Part shown: in pieces, positions 29,381-39,046 of the stretch
Layout: each line of letters starts with the position of its first letter
How positions within the stretch are numbered: position 1 is the stretch's first letter
Assembly (NCBI RefSeq): GCF_005938645.2
Contig: NZ_CP042171.1
Location: 434,001 to 498,000, forward strand
Reading direction: 5' to 3'
Origin: Pedobacter sp. KBS0701
Lineage (GTDB): Bacteria; Bacteroidota; Bacteroidia; Sphingobacteriales; Sphingobacteriaceae
Length of the DNA stretch: 64,000 nucleotides
Notes under the pieces: model-generated
Told to the model about the DNA's origin: nothing
What the model saw: the letters and a program-made list of their open reading frames with translations, nothing else
Databases searched by the model: none
Translations under genes and position numbers: made by a program

Positions 29381-30352
29381 ATGAAAAATAAAATATATAT
29401 TTTACTTGCGCTTGTCTTAGCACTTAGCGCCTGCAAAAACGAAGAATGGGCATTTCCAGATAACGATGTACAAACGGTATATTTTGCGTACCAGGGACCT
29501 ATTCGGACCATCACCATGGGCGAAGATATTTTTGATACTTCATTGGATAACCAGCATAGATTTCAGATTATGGGTACAGTCGGCGGAGTTTACTCAAATA
29601 AAGAAGATATTACGATTGGTATCAGTGTGGATAATGCGCTGACTCAGGGATTATCCTTTCCATCGCCCTACAGCGGTATTGTAAGGCCTATGCCAGCTAA
29701 CTATTATACACTTGCGGCTAACAAAATTGTTATCCCGAAAGGAAGTTTGGTAGGTGGTGTAGATGTTCAGCTAACCGATGCTTTTTTCGCAGACCCATTG
29801 GCTGTTAATACCACTTATGTGATTCCTTTAACAATGACCAGTGTTGACCAGAATAAAACGATCTTGCCCGAAAAAAAATATACATTGTATGCTGTAAAGT
29901 ATATCAATACATGGCAGGGTTTTTATCTCCGCAGAGGAAAGGATGTGATTACCGGGAAAAATGGCAATACCTCACTCAATCAATCGACCGTTCGCCACAT
30001 GAAATATGTGGAGAATGATGAAATCAATAAGTTAAACACACGTTCACTAAACCAGGCCGAGTTTCCTGTTACATTTAAAGTAACAGGGGGAACCAGCATC
30101 AGCCGGACCTTATTGTTAACTTTCGATAATACGGGCAACTGTGCAATTACAGCTGGTGATGCCAGTTTTACAGCGAGTGGCACCGGAAAATTTGTTAAAC
30201 GGGGTGAGAAAAACAGCTGGGGCAACCAGGATCGCGATGCCCTTTATCTGAACTATCAGATCGATTTGAATGATAGAACGGTGAATAGCTTAGATACCTT
30301 GGTAATGCGCGACCGTGGCGTGAAGGCCGAAACATTTACACCGGTCAAATAA
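29381..30352 (+). CDS. XusE-like surface lipoprotein (DUF1735/DUF5627-type)
   Basis: A 323-residue lipoprotein. The signal is KIYILLALVLALSAC with the lipid-bearing cysteine near residue 18. The N-terminal part is a BT_3987-like DUF1735 domain (QTVYFAYQGPIRTITMGEDIFDT, followed by YYTLAANKIVIPKGS) and the C-terminal part (about 170-320) resembles DUF5627. Such proteins sit between SusD and GH10 in xylan loci and act as accessory surface glycan-binding proteins; in Prevotella the gene is xusE. It is 28 bases from SusD upstream and 28 bases from the xylanase downstream. It is not an enzyme by any motif I see. The family call is fair and the binding role is inferred. Confidence 0.8.
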   Translation: MKNKIYILLALVLALSACKNEEWAFPDNDVQTVYFAYQGPIRTITMGEDIFDTSLDNQHRFQIMGTVGGVYSNKEDITIGISVDNALTQGLSFPSPYSGIVRPMPANYYTLAANKIVIPKGSLVGGVDVQLTDAFFADPLAVNTTYVIPLTMTSVDQNKTILPEKKYTLYAVKYINTWQGFYLRRGKDVITGKNGNTSLNQSTVRHMKYVENDEINKLNTRSLNQAEFPVTFKVTGGTSISRTLLLTFDNTGNCAITAGDASFTASGTGKFVKRGEKNSWGNQDRDALYLNYQIDLNDRTVNSLDTLVMRDRGVKAETFTPVK

Positions 30353-30379
30353 TTAATATTTAATCAAACAATTGAGAAA

Positions 30380-32065
30380 ATGAAACGATTATACAAAATA
30401 GCATTTGGTCTGGCAGTGGCAATGTTGCTTGCTTCCTGTCACAAATACGAGGCACTGGATTATCAGGTGGCTAAACCCACCAGTTTCGCAGCCCAAGAGA
30501 TGATTGATGCCTATCAGCCATTAAAAACCTATATTGATAGGGCAGCAAATCCTAAATTTAAATTTGGTGCCGGAGCAAGTCTGCAACCTTATCTCTCCAA
30601 GGGCGTAATTTACAGGCTCATCAACAGCAATTTTGATGAAATTACACTAGGTTATGAAATGAAGCATGGTGCCGTTGTACAGGCTGATGGAAGCCTGGCC
30701 TTAACTAATGTGAAAAACCTGCTGGAAACAGCATCTAAAGCCGGTATTACAGTTTTTGGGCATACACTGGCCTGGCATGCCAATCAAAATGCAACATATT
30801 TAAAAGGACTGATTGCTCCGGTGGTAACCGCTTCAAGTAGTGGCCCTACCTGGGACCTGGTAATTGGAGCGGATTTTGAAACAGACAACGCTTCGGTTTA
30901 TCAATCCAACACCAATGCTGTTGCCTCTTTCACTGCAGCTGGCGAAGGCTTTAACGGTACAGGGCGGGCTTTGAAAATTAGTAACTCGGCGGTACGAACC
31001 AATGATTATGATGCGCAATTATTTCTTAAGTTTCCGGCGGTAGCAGTAGGAGAGAAGTATGAACTTAAAATGAATGTACGTTCTGATGTAGCGGCATCGT
31101 ATCCTACACAGGCTCATACTACGCCTGGCGCCTATAAATTTTATGATTTTTTTGGTGCAATTTCTTCAACACCAACCTGGACAACCTATACCAAAGAAAT
31201 TACAGTTACCGCAGAAATTGCAACAAGTGGTTCTGTGGCTTTTAATCTGGGTAAAACAGCAACAAATTTTTATTTCGATAATATCACGCTTAAAAAATAC
31301 AATCCGCTTGGTGGCACTACCATTGTAGAAAAAACTGCCGAGCAGAAAAAGGCCATTTTAACTACTGCATTAGAGACCTGGATTAAAGGGATGGTTACTG
31401 CTTCAAAAGATTATGTTAAAGCCTGGGATGTGGTAAACGAGCCAATGGATGATGCAAAGCCAACTGAGCTTAAAACTGCTGCGGGCAGAACTACCATTGC
31501 AGCTGATGAATTCTTTTGGCAAGATTACCTGGGTAAGGATTATGCGCTAAAGGCATTTCAATTGGCCAGGCAGTACGGCAATGCAAATGATATCCATTTT
31601 ATTAATGATTATAACCTGGAATATAGCATCGATAAATGCAAAGGATTAATAGAATACGTAAAGTATTTAGAAGACAAGGGCGCAAAAATAGATGGTATTG
31701 GTACGCAAATGCATATTGTAGCTACTTCTGATAAAGCCAAGATAGAGGAAATGTTCAAATTATTGGCCGCAACCGGCAAACTGATCAAAATATCAGAATT
31801 GGATATGGGTTTTACAGGAAATGTAAAAACTGCACAGGCAACAGCCGAGCAATATGCCGCTCAATCAGAGATGTACAAATATGTAATCAAGAAATACTTT
31901 GAACTTATTCCGGCCGCTCAGCGATATGGAATTACGATATGGGCCCCTCAGGATAGCCCGGCCACCTCAAGTTGGAGAGCAGGGGAGCCAATAGGCTTGT
32001 GGACAGAAGGTTTTGTGCGAAAACCAGCCTATGTTGGCACAGCCGAAGGCTTAAAGAATAAATAA
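30380..32065 (+). CDS. GH10 endo-1,4-beta-xylanase with inserted CBM, lipoprotein
   Basis: A 561-residue surface lipoprotein (lipobox MLLASC) that cuts xylan internally. The GH10 TIM barrel is split: strands 1-3 (about 45-145, TVFGHTLAWH) precede a beta-sandwich of about 150-320 that looks like a carbohydrate-binding module (WDLVIGADFETDN, FYFDNITLKK). The barrel then resumes with the acid/base Glu354 in DVVNEP and the nucleophile Glu473 in ISELDMG. This insertion is the Xyn10C architecture of gut Bacteroidota xylan loci. It is the last gene of the operon; a terminator follows. All catalytic residues are present. Confidence 0.94.
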   Translation: MKRLYKIAFGLAVAMLLASCHKYEALDYQVAKPTSFAAQEMIDAYQPLKTYIDRAANPKFKFGAGASLQPYLSKGVIYRLINSNFDEITLGYEMKHGAVVQADGSLALTNVKNLLETASKAGITVFGHTLAWHANQNATYLKGLIAPVVTASSSGPTWDLVIGADFETDNASVYQSNTNAVASFTAAGEGFNGTGRALKISNSAVRTNDYDAQLFLKFPAVAVGEKYELKMNVRSDVAASYPTQAHTTPGAYKFYDFFGAISSTPTWTTYTKEITVTAEIATSGSVAFNLGKTATNFYFDNITLKKYNPLGGTTIVEKTAEQKKAILTTALETWIKGMVTASKDYVKAWDVVNEPMDDAKPTELKTAAGRTTIAADEFFWQDYLGKDYALKAFQLARQYGNANDIHFINDYNLEYSIDKCKGLIEYVKYLEDKGAKIDGIGTQMHIVATSDKAKIEEMFKLLAATGKLIKISELDMGFTGNVKTAQATAEQYAAQSEMYKYVIKKYFELIPAAQRYGITIWAPQDSPATSSWRAGEPIGLWTEGFVRKPAYVGTAEGLKNK

Positions 32066-32080
32066 AAAAATACGCTCTTA

Positions 32081-32119
32081 AAGCCAGAGACTTCGGTTAA
32101 CGTTGTTTCTGGCTTTTTT
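32081..32119 (+). terminator. Intrinsic terminator of the xylan operon
   Basis: AAGCCAGA (32081-32088) pairs with TCTGGCTT (32108-32115) and runs into a T-tract, 15 bases after the xylanase stop. It separates the six-gene SusCD-GH10 operon from the sensor gene. Confidence 0.85.
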
Positions 32120-32701
32120 ATTAGAAAACTACTAATAAGCTTTGCCAGGATCTGTTTTTAATTTATGCTATCGCTCCTGTTACCATAAATGATCACCTCA
32201 TTTCCCCTTGTCTCCCGATACCCCTGATTATAAAAATTCGATGTAGCAATGCAATCGATTGTTTTTTTCGAAATTAAGTGATATATTCGGTTAGGAATTA
32301 CTCAGATATTGAGTATACCTTCTTAAAAGGATAACCAAATATTAATACCTTAATGATGCATTGCTGTAATAAAACCAAACGAGGGATTGGTAAGCACCCA
32401 TATTTTGCCGGAAATTATATATTGTCATATTTTATAAATATGATCATAAAAACTTATCTTCCGCTTTATGCTTTGCTCTTTACTATTTTGTTCAGCAGCC
32501 GGAGCACTATTCTAACAAACCTTAAAAGGTTTATTAGTAAGCCTGCAGTTCCGTTCTAGATTTGAGTAAAATAGTTTAAGACAGAGCTGTTATCTATATT
32601 TAAGCGCAAACCAAATACAAACTATTGTGTACCAACCTCAGTTAAGCGGGCCTGCACAAATACAATCACAATCCAGATCGCTAAAGCTTGAATCTATTGT
32701 T
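32120..32701. other. Spacer between xylanase operon and sensor gene
   Basis: I see no supported gene here. A 68-codon ORF (32353-32559) has no recognisable features beyond one hydrophobic stretch and is probably chance. The promoter of the sensor gene should lie in the last 200 bases, but no clean TTTG/TAnnTTTG pair is visible. Confidence 0.6.
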
Positions 32702-35700
32702 ATGATGTTAAAACAAGTATCGAGTATCGGCGCAATGTCATTCCTAATGATGTTGTTATTAAGCTATACTATTGTAAGGGGACAAAATAATCCCAACTTC
32801 ATTACCCTTAATACTAAAAATGGTCTTTCTTCAAATACTGTAAATACTATACTTCAGGATCATAATGGTCTGGTGTGGTTTGGTACCAGCGATGGATTGA
32901 ATAAGTTCGATGGTACCAATTTTACCGTTTATACCACTAAAAGCGGTGATAGTACAAGCATTCCGTCTAATAATATCTCAGCTCTTTTAGAAGACCGGAG
33001 GGGAAGACTTTGGGTAGGTACAAACGGAGCTGGCTTAGCTTATTACGATGCTAAGCAAAATACATTTAAATCATTTGTAGGTGAGGGTATCCCGAATCGT
33101 AACACCCCCTTCAATGTATTAACACTCTACGAAGATAAAAGCGGAAATATATGGGTGGGTACCTTTGGTGGGTACCGGGTGATCAATCCAAAAACGCTTA
33201 AGGTAAAAAACGTGGGAATAAATGCCCTGATGGGCAATGGTTCTAGCGTAATTTCTTTTCTTCAGGCTAACGACAACAAGCTATGGATTGGCACCAATGT
33301 TGGGCTTTTGGCACTTAACTTAACCAGCGGTGGCACTGAGAAATTTATCCATCATCCCAATGACCCTTCAAGCCTAACTGATAATTTCATCAAAACTATT
33401 GTAAAGGATGAAAAGGGACGGATATTTTTTGGCACCAACAATGGCCTCAATATGTTGCTGGATGATGAAAAGCATTTCAAATCTTTTTTGCAATTGGATA
33501 ATAAGCTATTTTCAGACGACATTATTTATGCCGCCAGCTTAGAAAAGGGAGGTAAATTGTGGTTAGGGACTGAGGACGGGGTAACAATTTTTGATACCGC
33601 CACCGAGGTTTTCTCTAATATTCGTCCCAACAAACGTGAATCCTTTGGTCTTAGCCATAAGTCGGTTAGGAGCATCTGTATGGCTGATAATGGCATTATC
33701 TGGCTGGGTACCTATCAGGGTGGCGTTAGTAAGTTCGATCCAAATTTAGCATTGTTTAACCTAAAGCATAGCAGCCCGTTTGATCCCAAAGGACTTTCAT
33801 CACCCATTGTTACCTCCTTTGCCGAATTCTCAAAACGAAAAATATTTGTAGGCACGGATGGAGGAGGATTACACTTTTTCGATCGTGATCAGGGCGTTTT
33901 CGAGCATATTGACATGAAGAGCAAAATTGATTTTTCCCGAAATCCATTGGCGATACTTACTTTAATGCTTGATTCGAGGGGTATGCTTTGGGTGGGGACG
34001 TACCAACATGGCTTATTTGCCTATAATTCCAAAACTAAAACCTACAAACAATACCTGGCCGGCCCATCGGCAACCGATCTTAGCCAGAATGAAATTTTCG
34101 CTATAAAGGAAGATAGCAAGGGTTTAATATGGATTGGTACAAACGGAACCGGTGTTAATGTATTTGATTATAAAACGAATTCATTTACGAAATCTGGCAC
34201 TCAATCCCTGCCACCTATGCTGCTCCCCAGCAATGGCTTTATACGGGCAATTGTAGAAGATCCTTATGGCGATATGTGGCTATCATCCAGCGGAACGGGA
34301 ATAGCTGTATTTCAGCGTAGTAATGGGAAATATAAAGTATATCGAAAAGCAAATAGCGGACTTTCCAACGATGTGGTATTAAGCTTGTTATGCGATAGTA
34401 AAGGGAATATATGGGCCGGAACTGATGGTGCCGGGCTTGATCTTTTCAACCGCCGTACTGGAAAATTTACCAATTTTAACGAAACAAACGGATTGTCTAA
34501 CGCTATTGTTTACAAAATACTGGAGGGTAAAGACGGATTGATTTGGCTGAGTACCGATAATGGCATCAGTTGTCTTAATCCTGAAACAAAAAAAATAAAA
34601 AACTTCGGGCGTCCAAATGGGGTACAAGACAGTCCTTTTATATTGGGTTCTGGAATAAGCACTTCAGATGGCGAGTTTTATTTTGGCGGGCAAGATGGTT
34701 TCAACTACTTTAATCCGCTCGAATTGCCCACCAACACTGTGGTTCCTAATGTGCTGCTTACCGAACTAAAGGTCTCTAATACCGTTGTGCTTCCTGGCGA
34801 AAAATCACCCATTCAGGAACAAATTGGCTTCGCAAAAGAAATTAAACTGAGTTATGGACAAAATTTCTCAATTAGTTATGTAGCGCTTAATTACACAGCG
34901 CCCCAGCAAAACCATTATTCCTATCGCCTGGTTGGTCTGGATGATGATTGGAACGAGGTTGGCAAAGAGAAGACAGCATATTATACGAATTTAGATCCTG
35001 GAGATTATATTTTTCAGGTAAGGGCAAGTAATAACGACGGCGTTTGGAGTAACAAAATCACTTCAATTTCTGTTCATGTACAGCCACCCTTATGGAGAAC
35101 CACTTACGCTTATATTTTTTACGTAGTTTTAACTAGTACAATCCTATTTGCCATCCGGCGAAGGGGAATTCAGCGCATCAAACAGCAACTTGCCATTGAA
35201 CAGGCCCAGATCAATGCTGAACAAAGGATATTACAACAGCGAAGGGATGCCGAACGTGCCCATGCGTTAGATATACAAAAGATTAAATTTCTTACCAATC
35301 TAAGTCATGAGTTTAGAACACCAATCTCGTTGATTTTAGCACCTGCTGATAAGTTGCTTGCTGTTAAACAGGAATCTTCTGTAGCCGGCCAGGTAAAGAT
35401 GATACGTAGAAATGCACGAAGACTGTTAAATCTGGTAAATCAACTGCTCGATTTTAGAAAAATGGAAGAACAGGAACTGAAATTAAACCTGAATGAGGCC
35501 GATCTCATTACTTTTATCAGGGAAGCCGCAGAAGCATTTCAGGATCTTTCAGAGCGCAAGAAAATTTCACTTCATATTAACAGCGATATCAAAAGTCTGA
35601 AAACACATTTTGATCAGGATAAAATGGAAAGAATTATATTTAACCTCCTTTCCAATGCATTTAAATTTACAAAAGAAGGTGGTGAAGTATCTCTTAACAT

Positions 35701-36844
35701 GTTCATCAGAGCCGCAGTCCATGAGACTAAACCTTTATTTTGTATTGAGGTTTCAGATACTGGGATAGGGATTGCACATCAAAGTAAAGATAGGGTGTTC
35801 GATCGTTTTTTTATGGATAACAATGTAACCGAGATTTTAAATCAGGGAAGTGGAATAGGGTTATCAATTGTAAAGGAGTTTGTAGAACTGCACGGTGGGC
35901 AGATTACCGTGGAAAGCGAACCTGGAAAAGGAACTACGTTTCTGGTTTCGCTGCCGGTTGATGTGATAAATGAAGATAATAATCAGCAAATTGACGATGC
36001 AGAATACAGTTTAACGAACGAAGAAACAGGTGAAACTGCTGTAGAAATGGTACCTGCCGAGAGCAAGATGGCTACGATCCTGCTGGTAGAAGATAATGAA
36101 GAATTTAGATTTCACCTGAAAGATAGCTTACAGCCTTTTTATCATATCATAGAGGCGGCAAACGGAAAGGAGGGTTGGCAAAAAACACTTTCCGGACACC
36201 CAAAATTAGTTGTTACCGACATCAGCATGCCCGAAATGAATGGTATTGAGCTTAGCCAGAAAATAAAGGCAGACAAGAGAACAAGTCATATCCCGGTTAT
36301 TCTGCTTACCGCAATTAGTGGAGAAGAAGACCAGATTAAAGGTTTAAAATCCGGAGCTAACGATTACCTGACCAAGCCTTTTAATTTTGACATTCTTCAC
36401 GCAAAGATTGACAACTTATTGTCCTTTAATCGTTCCGTTAAAAATGCGTATTCTAAACAAGTGCAGGTACAGGCTAAAGAAATCGAAATTGAGTCTGGCG
36501 AAGTTAAATTGTTGAATAAAATTGTTCAATACATTGATGAAAAACTCAACAACCCGGAACTTTCAGTAGAAGAACTAAGCAGGCATGTGGGGATGAGCAG
36601 GGGGTCTCTTTATCATAAACTACTTGAAATTACCGGTCTAACGCCAATCGAATACATTAGATCTGTAAAACTGGAAAGGGCAGTGGAGTTGCTGGAGAAA
36701 AGTGATTATAATGTTGCACAAATTGCATACATGACAGGTTTTGGTACACCAAGCTATTTTTCTAAGCTTTTTAAAAATCAGTTTAATATGCTTCCCTCTG
36801 AATATATTAATGCAAAACGAAAAGATAAACGCGAGAAGATTTAA
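32702..36844 (+). CDS. Hybrid two-component system sensor-regulator (HTCS) for the xylan locus
   Basis: A 1380-residue one-protein two-component system. A signal/anchor segment is followed by a periplasmic double beta-propeller of Reg_prop repeats (recurring LWVGTxxGLxxF and IWIGTNGTGV) to about residue 720, then a Y_Y_Y domain and a transmembrane helix (about 805-825). The cytoplasmic part has HisKA with His869 in NLSHEFRTP, HATPase_c (NLLSNAFKFT; DTGIGI; GSGIGLSIV), a receiver with Asp1173 in VVTDISMP, and an AraC helix-turn-helix at the C terminus. Periplasmic sugar binding, autophosphorylation and DNA binding occur in one polypeptide. ATG 32702 is preferred over GTG 32627. Control of the adjacent xylan operon is inferred from position. 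Confidence 0.95.
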   Translation: MMLKQVSSIGAMSFLMMLLLSYTIVRGQNNPNFITLNTKNGLSSNTVNTILQDHNGLVWFGTSDGLNKFDGTNFTVYTTKSGDSTSIPSNNISALLEDRRGRLWVGTNGAGLAYYDAKQNTFKSFVGEGIPNRNTPFNVLTLYEDKSGNIWVGTFGGYRVINPKTLKVKNVGINALMGNGSSVISFLQANDNKLWIGTNVGLLALNLTSGGTEKFIHHPNDPSSLTDNFIKTIVKDEKGRIFFGTNNGLNMLLDDEKHFKSFLQLDNKLFSDDIIYAASLEKGGKLWLGTEDGVTIFDTATEVFSNIRPNKRESFGLSHKSVRSICMADNGIIWLGTYQGGVSKFDPNLALFNLKHSSPFDPKGLSSPIVTSFAEFSKRKIFVGTDGGGLHFFDRDQGVFEHIDMKSKIDFSRNPLAILTLMLDSRGMLWVGTYQHGLFAYNSKTKTYKQYLAGPSATDLSQNEIFAIKEDSKGLIWIGTNGTGVNVFDYKTNSFTKSGTQSLPPMLLPSNGFIRAIVEDPYGDMWLSSSGTGIAVFQRSNGKYKVYRKANSGLSNDVVLSLLCDSKGNIWAGTDGAGLDLFNRRTGKFTNFNETNGLSNAIVYKILEGKDGLIWLSTDNGISCLNPETKKIKNFGRPNGVQDSPFILGSGISTSDGEFYFGGQDGFNYFNPLELPTNTVVPNVLLTELKVSNTVVLPGEKSPIQEQIGFAKEIKLSYGQNFSISYVALNYTAPQQNHYSYRLVGLDDDWNEVGKEKTAYYTNLDPGDYIFQVRASNNDGVWSNKITSISVHVQPPLWRTTYAYIFYVVLTSTILFAIRRRGIQRIKQQLAIEQAQINAEQRILQQRRDAERAHALDIQKIKFLTNLSHEFRTPISLILAPADKLLAVKQESSVAGQVKMIRRNARRLLNLVNQLLDFRKMEEQELKLNLNEADLITFIREAAEAFQDLSERKKISLHINSDIKSLKTHFDQDKMERIIFNLLSNAFKFTKEGGEVSLNMFIRAAVHETKPLFCIEVSDTGIGIAHQSKDRVFDRFFMDNNVTEILNQGSGIGLSIVKEFVELHGGQITVESEPGKGTTFLVSLPVDVINEDNNQQIDDAEYSLTNEETGETAVEMVPAESKMATILLVEDNEEFRFHLKDSLQPFYHIIEAANGKEGWQKTLSGHPKLVVTDISMPEMNGIELSQKIKADKRTSHIPVILLTAISGEEDQIKGLKSGANDYLTKPFNFDILHAKIDNLLSFNRSVKNAYSKQVQVQAKEIEIESGEVKLLNKIVQYIDEKLNNPELSVEELSRHVGMSRGSLYHKLLEITGLTPIEYIRSVKLERAVELLEKSDYNVAQIAYMTGFGTPSYFSKLFKNQFNMLPSEYINAKRKDKREKI

Positions 36845-36927
36845 AAATCTATTTAATTACATTTTCTAATCTAAAAACAAACATCATGGACTTTCTTTAA
36901 ATAAATGGTTCATGGAGGTATGAGCCT

Positions 36928-36983
36928 GTTTAAAATTAAATTAATTCGTATGTCAGTCTGAACGTAGTCGAAAACCATTTCAA
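36928..36983. repeat. Dispersed intergenic repeat, copy C
   Basis: GTTTAAAAT ... GTATGTCAGTCTGAACG ... AAACCATTTCAACGC matches copies A and B in order and spacing. Copies B and C share the additional stretch TTTCAACrCATTAA and nearby AAAGCAATC, so these two are longer or closer relatives. Confidence 0.72.
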
Positions 36984-37199
36984 CGCATTAAGAAAAGCAA
37001 TCCATTATGTTGTCAATGACAGATTTAAAATCACTGGCATTTCGACTGAAGCGCGGCGAAATGGAGAAATCTTTGAACTATGTTAATGGAGTTACTACCT
37101 TTAAAGAAAACGGTTTCTTGGTAATTTACTACTACTTTTGGTTAGTTTGATTGTTTTCTGTAACGGGATTGATTCAATTAAAAACATTCGTCACATAGA

Positions 37200-37233
37200 T
37201 TTGAACAAAGCCGTTCATTGATCTGTATATTTG
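37200..37233 (+). promoter_or_regulatory. Promoter of the GH43 gene
   Basis: TTTG (37200-37203), a 22-base spacer and TATATTTG (37226-37233, perfect TAnnTTTG) lie 59 bases before the ATG at 37293. Confidence 0.65.
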
Positions 37234-37292
37234 TGAATAGCTTTGAAAACCGAATATAAACGCAGTGCAAATTGAAAAGCTGACTAACCTGT

Positions 37293-38849
37293 ATGAAGAA
37301 TCTTAAATTATTTACATTATCGCTCTTTTTTGTGTTAATTACAGTTGGTGTTAATGCCCAAAAAGCTACCAATCCGATCATTTTTGCTGATGTTCCCGAT
37401 CTTTCGATGATCAGAGTAGGAAAAGTGTATTACATGAGCAGCACCACAATGCACATGAATCCAGGTGTGCCGATCATGAAATCAACCGATTTGGTAAACT
37501 GGAAAATTGTAAATTATGCTTATGATATTCTAGGAAATACTGATGAATTAACTTTATCTAATGGAAAGTGGGATTATGGACGGGGATCCTGGGCAAGTAG
37601 TCTTCGTTTTTATAAAGGCATTTATTATGTGAGCACTTTTTCCGGTACTACAGGCAAAACGTATATCTACAGTACAAAAGATATCGAAAAAGGCCCATGG
37701 AAGCTCGCATCATCATTTAAACCTTCATTGCACGACCATTCCCTGTTTTTTGAGGAAGATGGAAAACCCTATATGTTATATGGGACTGGAAAAATTACCT
37801 TGGTGGAGTTAAAGGAAGATTTATCTGGAATAAAACCCAATACGGAACCTGTAACGATCATCGAAAACGCAAGTCTTCCGGCAGGTACGGGTGCCGGATT
37901 ACCAGCTGAGGGTTCCCAACTGTTTAAAATTAAGGGTAAGTATTATCTTTTCAACATCACCTGGCCGCGAAATGGGATGCGTACGGTTGTTGTACACCGT
38001 TCCGACAAACTTACAGGACCGTATGAAGGTAGGGTAGCGCTTAAAGATCAGGGTGTTGCACAAGGTGGTTTAATTAATACCCCAGAGGGGAAATGGTTTT
38101 CTTATCTTTTTAGAGATTTTGGATCCGTTGGCCGCATTCCGTATTTAGTTCCGGTTAGCTGGGAAGATGGGTGGCCGGTACTGGGCATTAACGGTAAAGT
38201 TCCGGAAACACTCGAACTTCCGGTTAACAAAGGTTTAATCCCAGGCATTGTAGCATCAGATGAATTTACCCGCAAAAAGGGCGACCCCGCGCTTCCACTG
38301 GTATGGCAATGGAACCACAATCCAGATGATGCATTCTGGTCGCTAACTAAACGCCCTGGATTTTTACGGATTACCACTTCAAGAGTGGATACTAATATTC
38401 TTCTGGCCCGTAATACACTAACCCAGCGTACCATTGGGCCGGTATCAACCGGAACCACTTTAATTGATGTTTCCGGTATGAAGGCTGGAGACCAGGCAGG
38501 ACTGATGCTGCTGCAGCGCAAATTTGGTTGGGTTGGCGTAAAACAAACAGGATCAAAGAAAACGGTGGTAGTGGTAAGTGCCCAAAATGGTACTGTAAAT
38601 GGTGAAGATGTTCCGGCTGGACAGCAAACCATTTATCTCAAAGCAAGATGCGATTTTGAGAACCGGACAGATAAAGGTTATTTTTTTTACAGCTTTGATG
38701 GCAAAACCTGGAAACCTATTGGTGGGCCGCTGCAAATGTCGTATACGCTTCCCCATTTTATAGGATACCGTTTTGGACTGTTTAATTACGCAAGTGAAAA
38801 TGCCGGAGGATATGTTGACTTTGACTATTTTAGAATTGAAGCAAAATAA
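37293..38849 (+). CDS. GH43 glycosidase (subfamily 12-like): beta-xylosidase or alpha-L-arabinofuranosidase
   Basis: A 518-residue exported enzyme with a type I signal peptide ending VNAQ. The five-bladed propeller covers about 25-320: base Asp36 in DVPDLSM, pKa-tuning Asp148 in LHDHSLF and acid Glu206 in PAEGSQL are all present. A C-terminal beta-sandwich (about 330-518) is the accessory domain common in this GH43 group. The pattern VYYMSSTTMHMNPGVPIMKSTDLVNW matches subfamily 12. It probably trims xylo-oligosaccharides in the periplasm. It has its own promoter and lies downstream of the HTCS gene. Exact substrate (xylose or arabinose side chains) cannot be fixed from sequence. Confidence 0.9.
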   Translation: MKNLKLFTLSLFFVLITVGVNAQKATNPIIFADVPDLSMIRVGKVYYMSSTTMHMNPGVPIMKSTDLVNWKIVNYAYDILGNTDELTLSNGKWDYGRGSWASSLRFYKGIYYVSTFSGTTGKTYIYSTKDIEKGPWKLASSFKPSLHDHSLFFEEDGKPYMLYGTGKITLVELKEDLSGIKPNTEPVTIIENASLPAGTGAGLPAEGSQLFKIKGKYYLFNITWPRNGMRTVVVHRSDKLTGPYEGRVALKDQGVAQGGLINTPEGKWFSYLFRDFGSVGRIPYLVPVSWEDGWPVLGINGKVPETLELPVNKGLIPGIVASDEFTRKKGDPALPLVWQWNHNPDDAFWSLTKRPGFLRITTSRVDTNILLARNTLTQRTIGPVSTGTTLIDVSGMKAGDQAGLMLLQRKFGWVGVKQTGSKKTVVVVSAQNGTVNGEDVPAGQQTIYLKARCDFENRTDKGYFFYSFDGKTWKPIGGPLQMSYTLPHFIGYRFGLFNYASENAGGYVDFDYFRIEAK

Positions 38850-38965
38850 TATTTACCACTAAGATAACGGCTACTCTTAAATCTCATCTATTTTCTTAAC
38901 ATCGTATTGAGCGGCCTGGCCGCAACCGCTTAATACGGTTACTGGTAATTCCTTTATCATTTTAA

Positions 38966-39018
38966 TGCAATTATGTTGCAAATATTAATTTTGTTGTTTT
39001 AAATGCAACTAAATTGCT
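38966..39018. promoter_or_regulatory. Two TGCAA-N5-TTGCA operator-like palindromes before the metal operon
   Basis: TGCAA-TTATG-TTGCA (38966-38980, perfect) and TGCAA-CTAAA-TTGCT (39004-39018, one mismatch) have starts 38 bases apart. The second ends 2 bases before the -7 box TATATTTG (39021-39028), so a bound protein would block transcription. The operon encodes its own Fur-family regulator, the obvious candidate ligand. That this is a Zur box is inference. Confidence 0.6.
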
Positions 39019-39020
39019 TT

Positions 39021-39028
39021 TATATTTG
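39021..39028 (+). promoter_or_regulatory. -7 box of the metal operon
   Basis: TATATTTG is a perfect TAnnTTTG match 18 bases before the ATG at 39047. It lies after the TTG at 39014, which rules that codon out as the real start. Confidence 0.65.
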
Positions 39029-39046
39029 TGCACTAAATTTATTTTA

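Larger units (their letters stand above)
36845..37292. other. Spacer before GH43 gene
   Basis: It contains dispersed repeat copy C (from 36928), a REP-like GGCATTTCGACTGAAGCGCG element near 37039, and the GH43 promoter at 37200-37233. No gene is supported. Confidence 0.7.

Noticed and set aside
32353..32559. 68-residue ORF before the sensor gene
   Set aside because: It has one hydrophobic stretch but no conserved motif and a poor context; most likely chance in an AT-rich spacer.
38102..38632. 176-residue minus-strand ORF
   Set aside because: It is fully inside and antisense to the GH43 gene and has no recognisable features.
39014..39046. TTG start giving a longer MerC-like protein
   Set aside because: The codon is upstream of the -7 box at 39021, so it would not be in the transcript; ATG 39047 is used instead.
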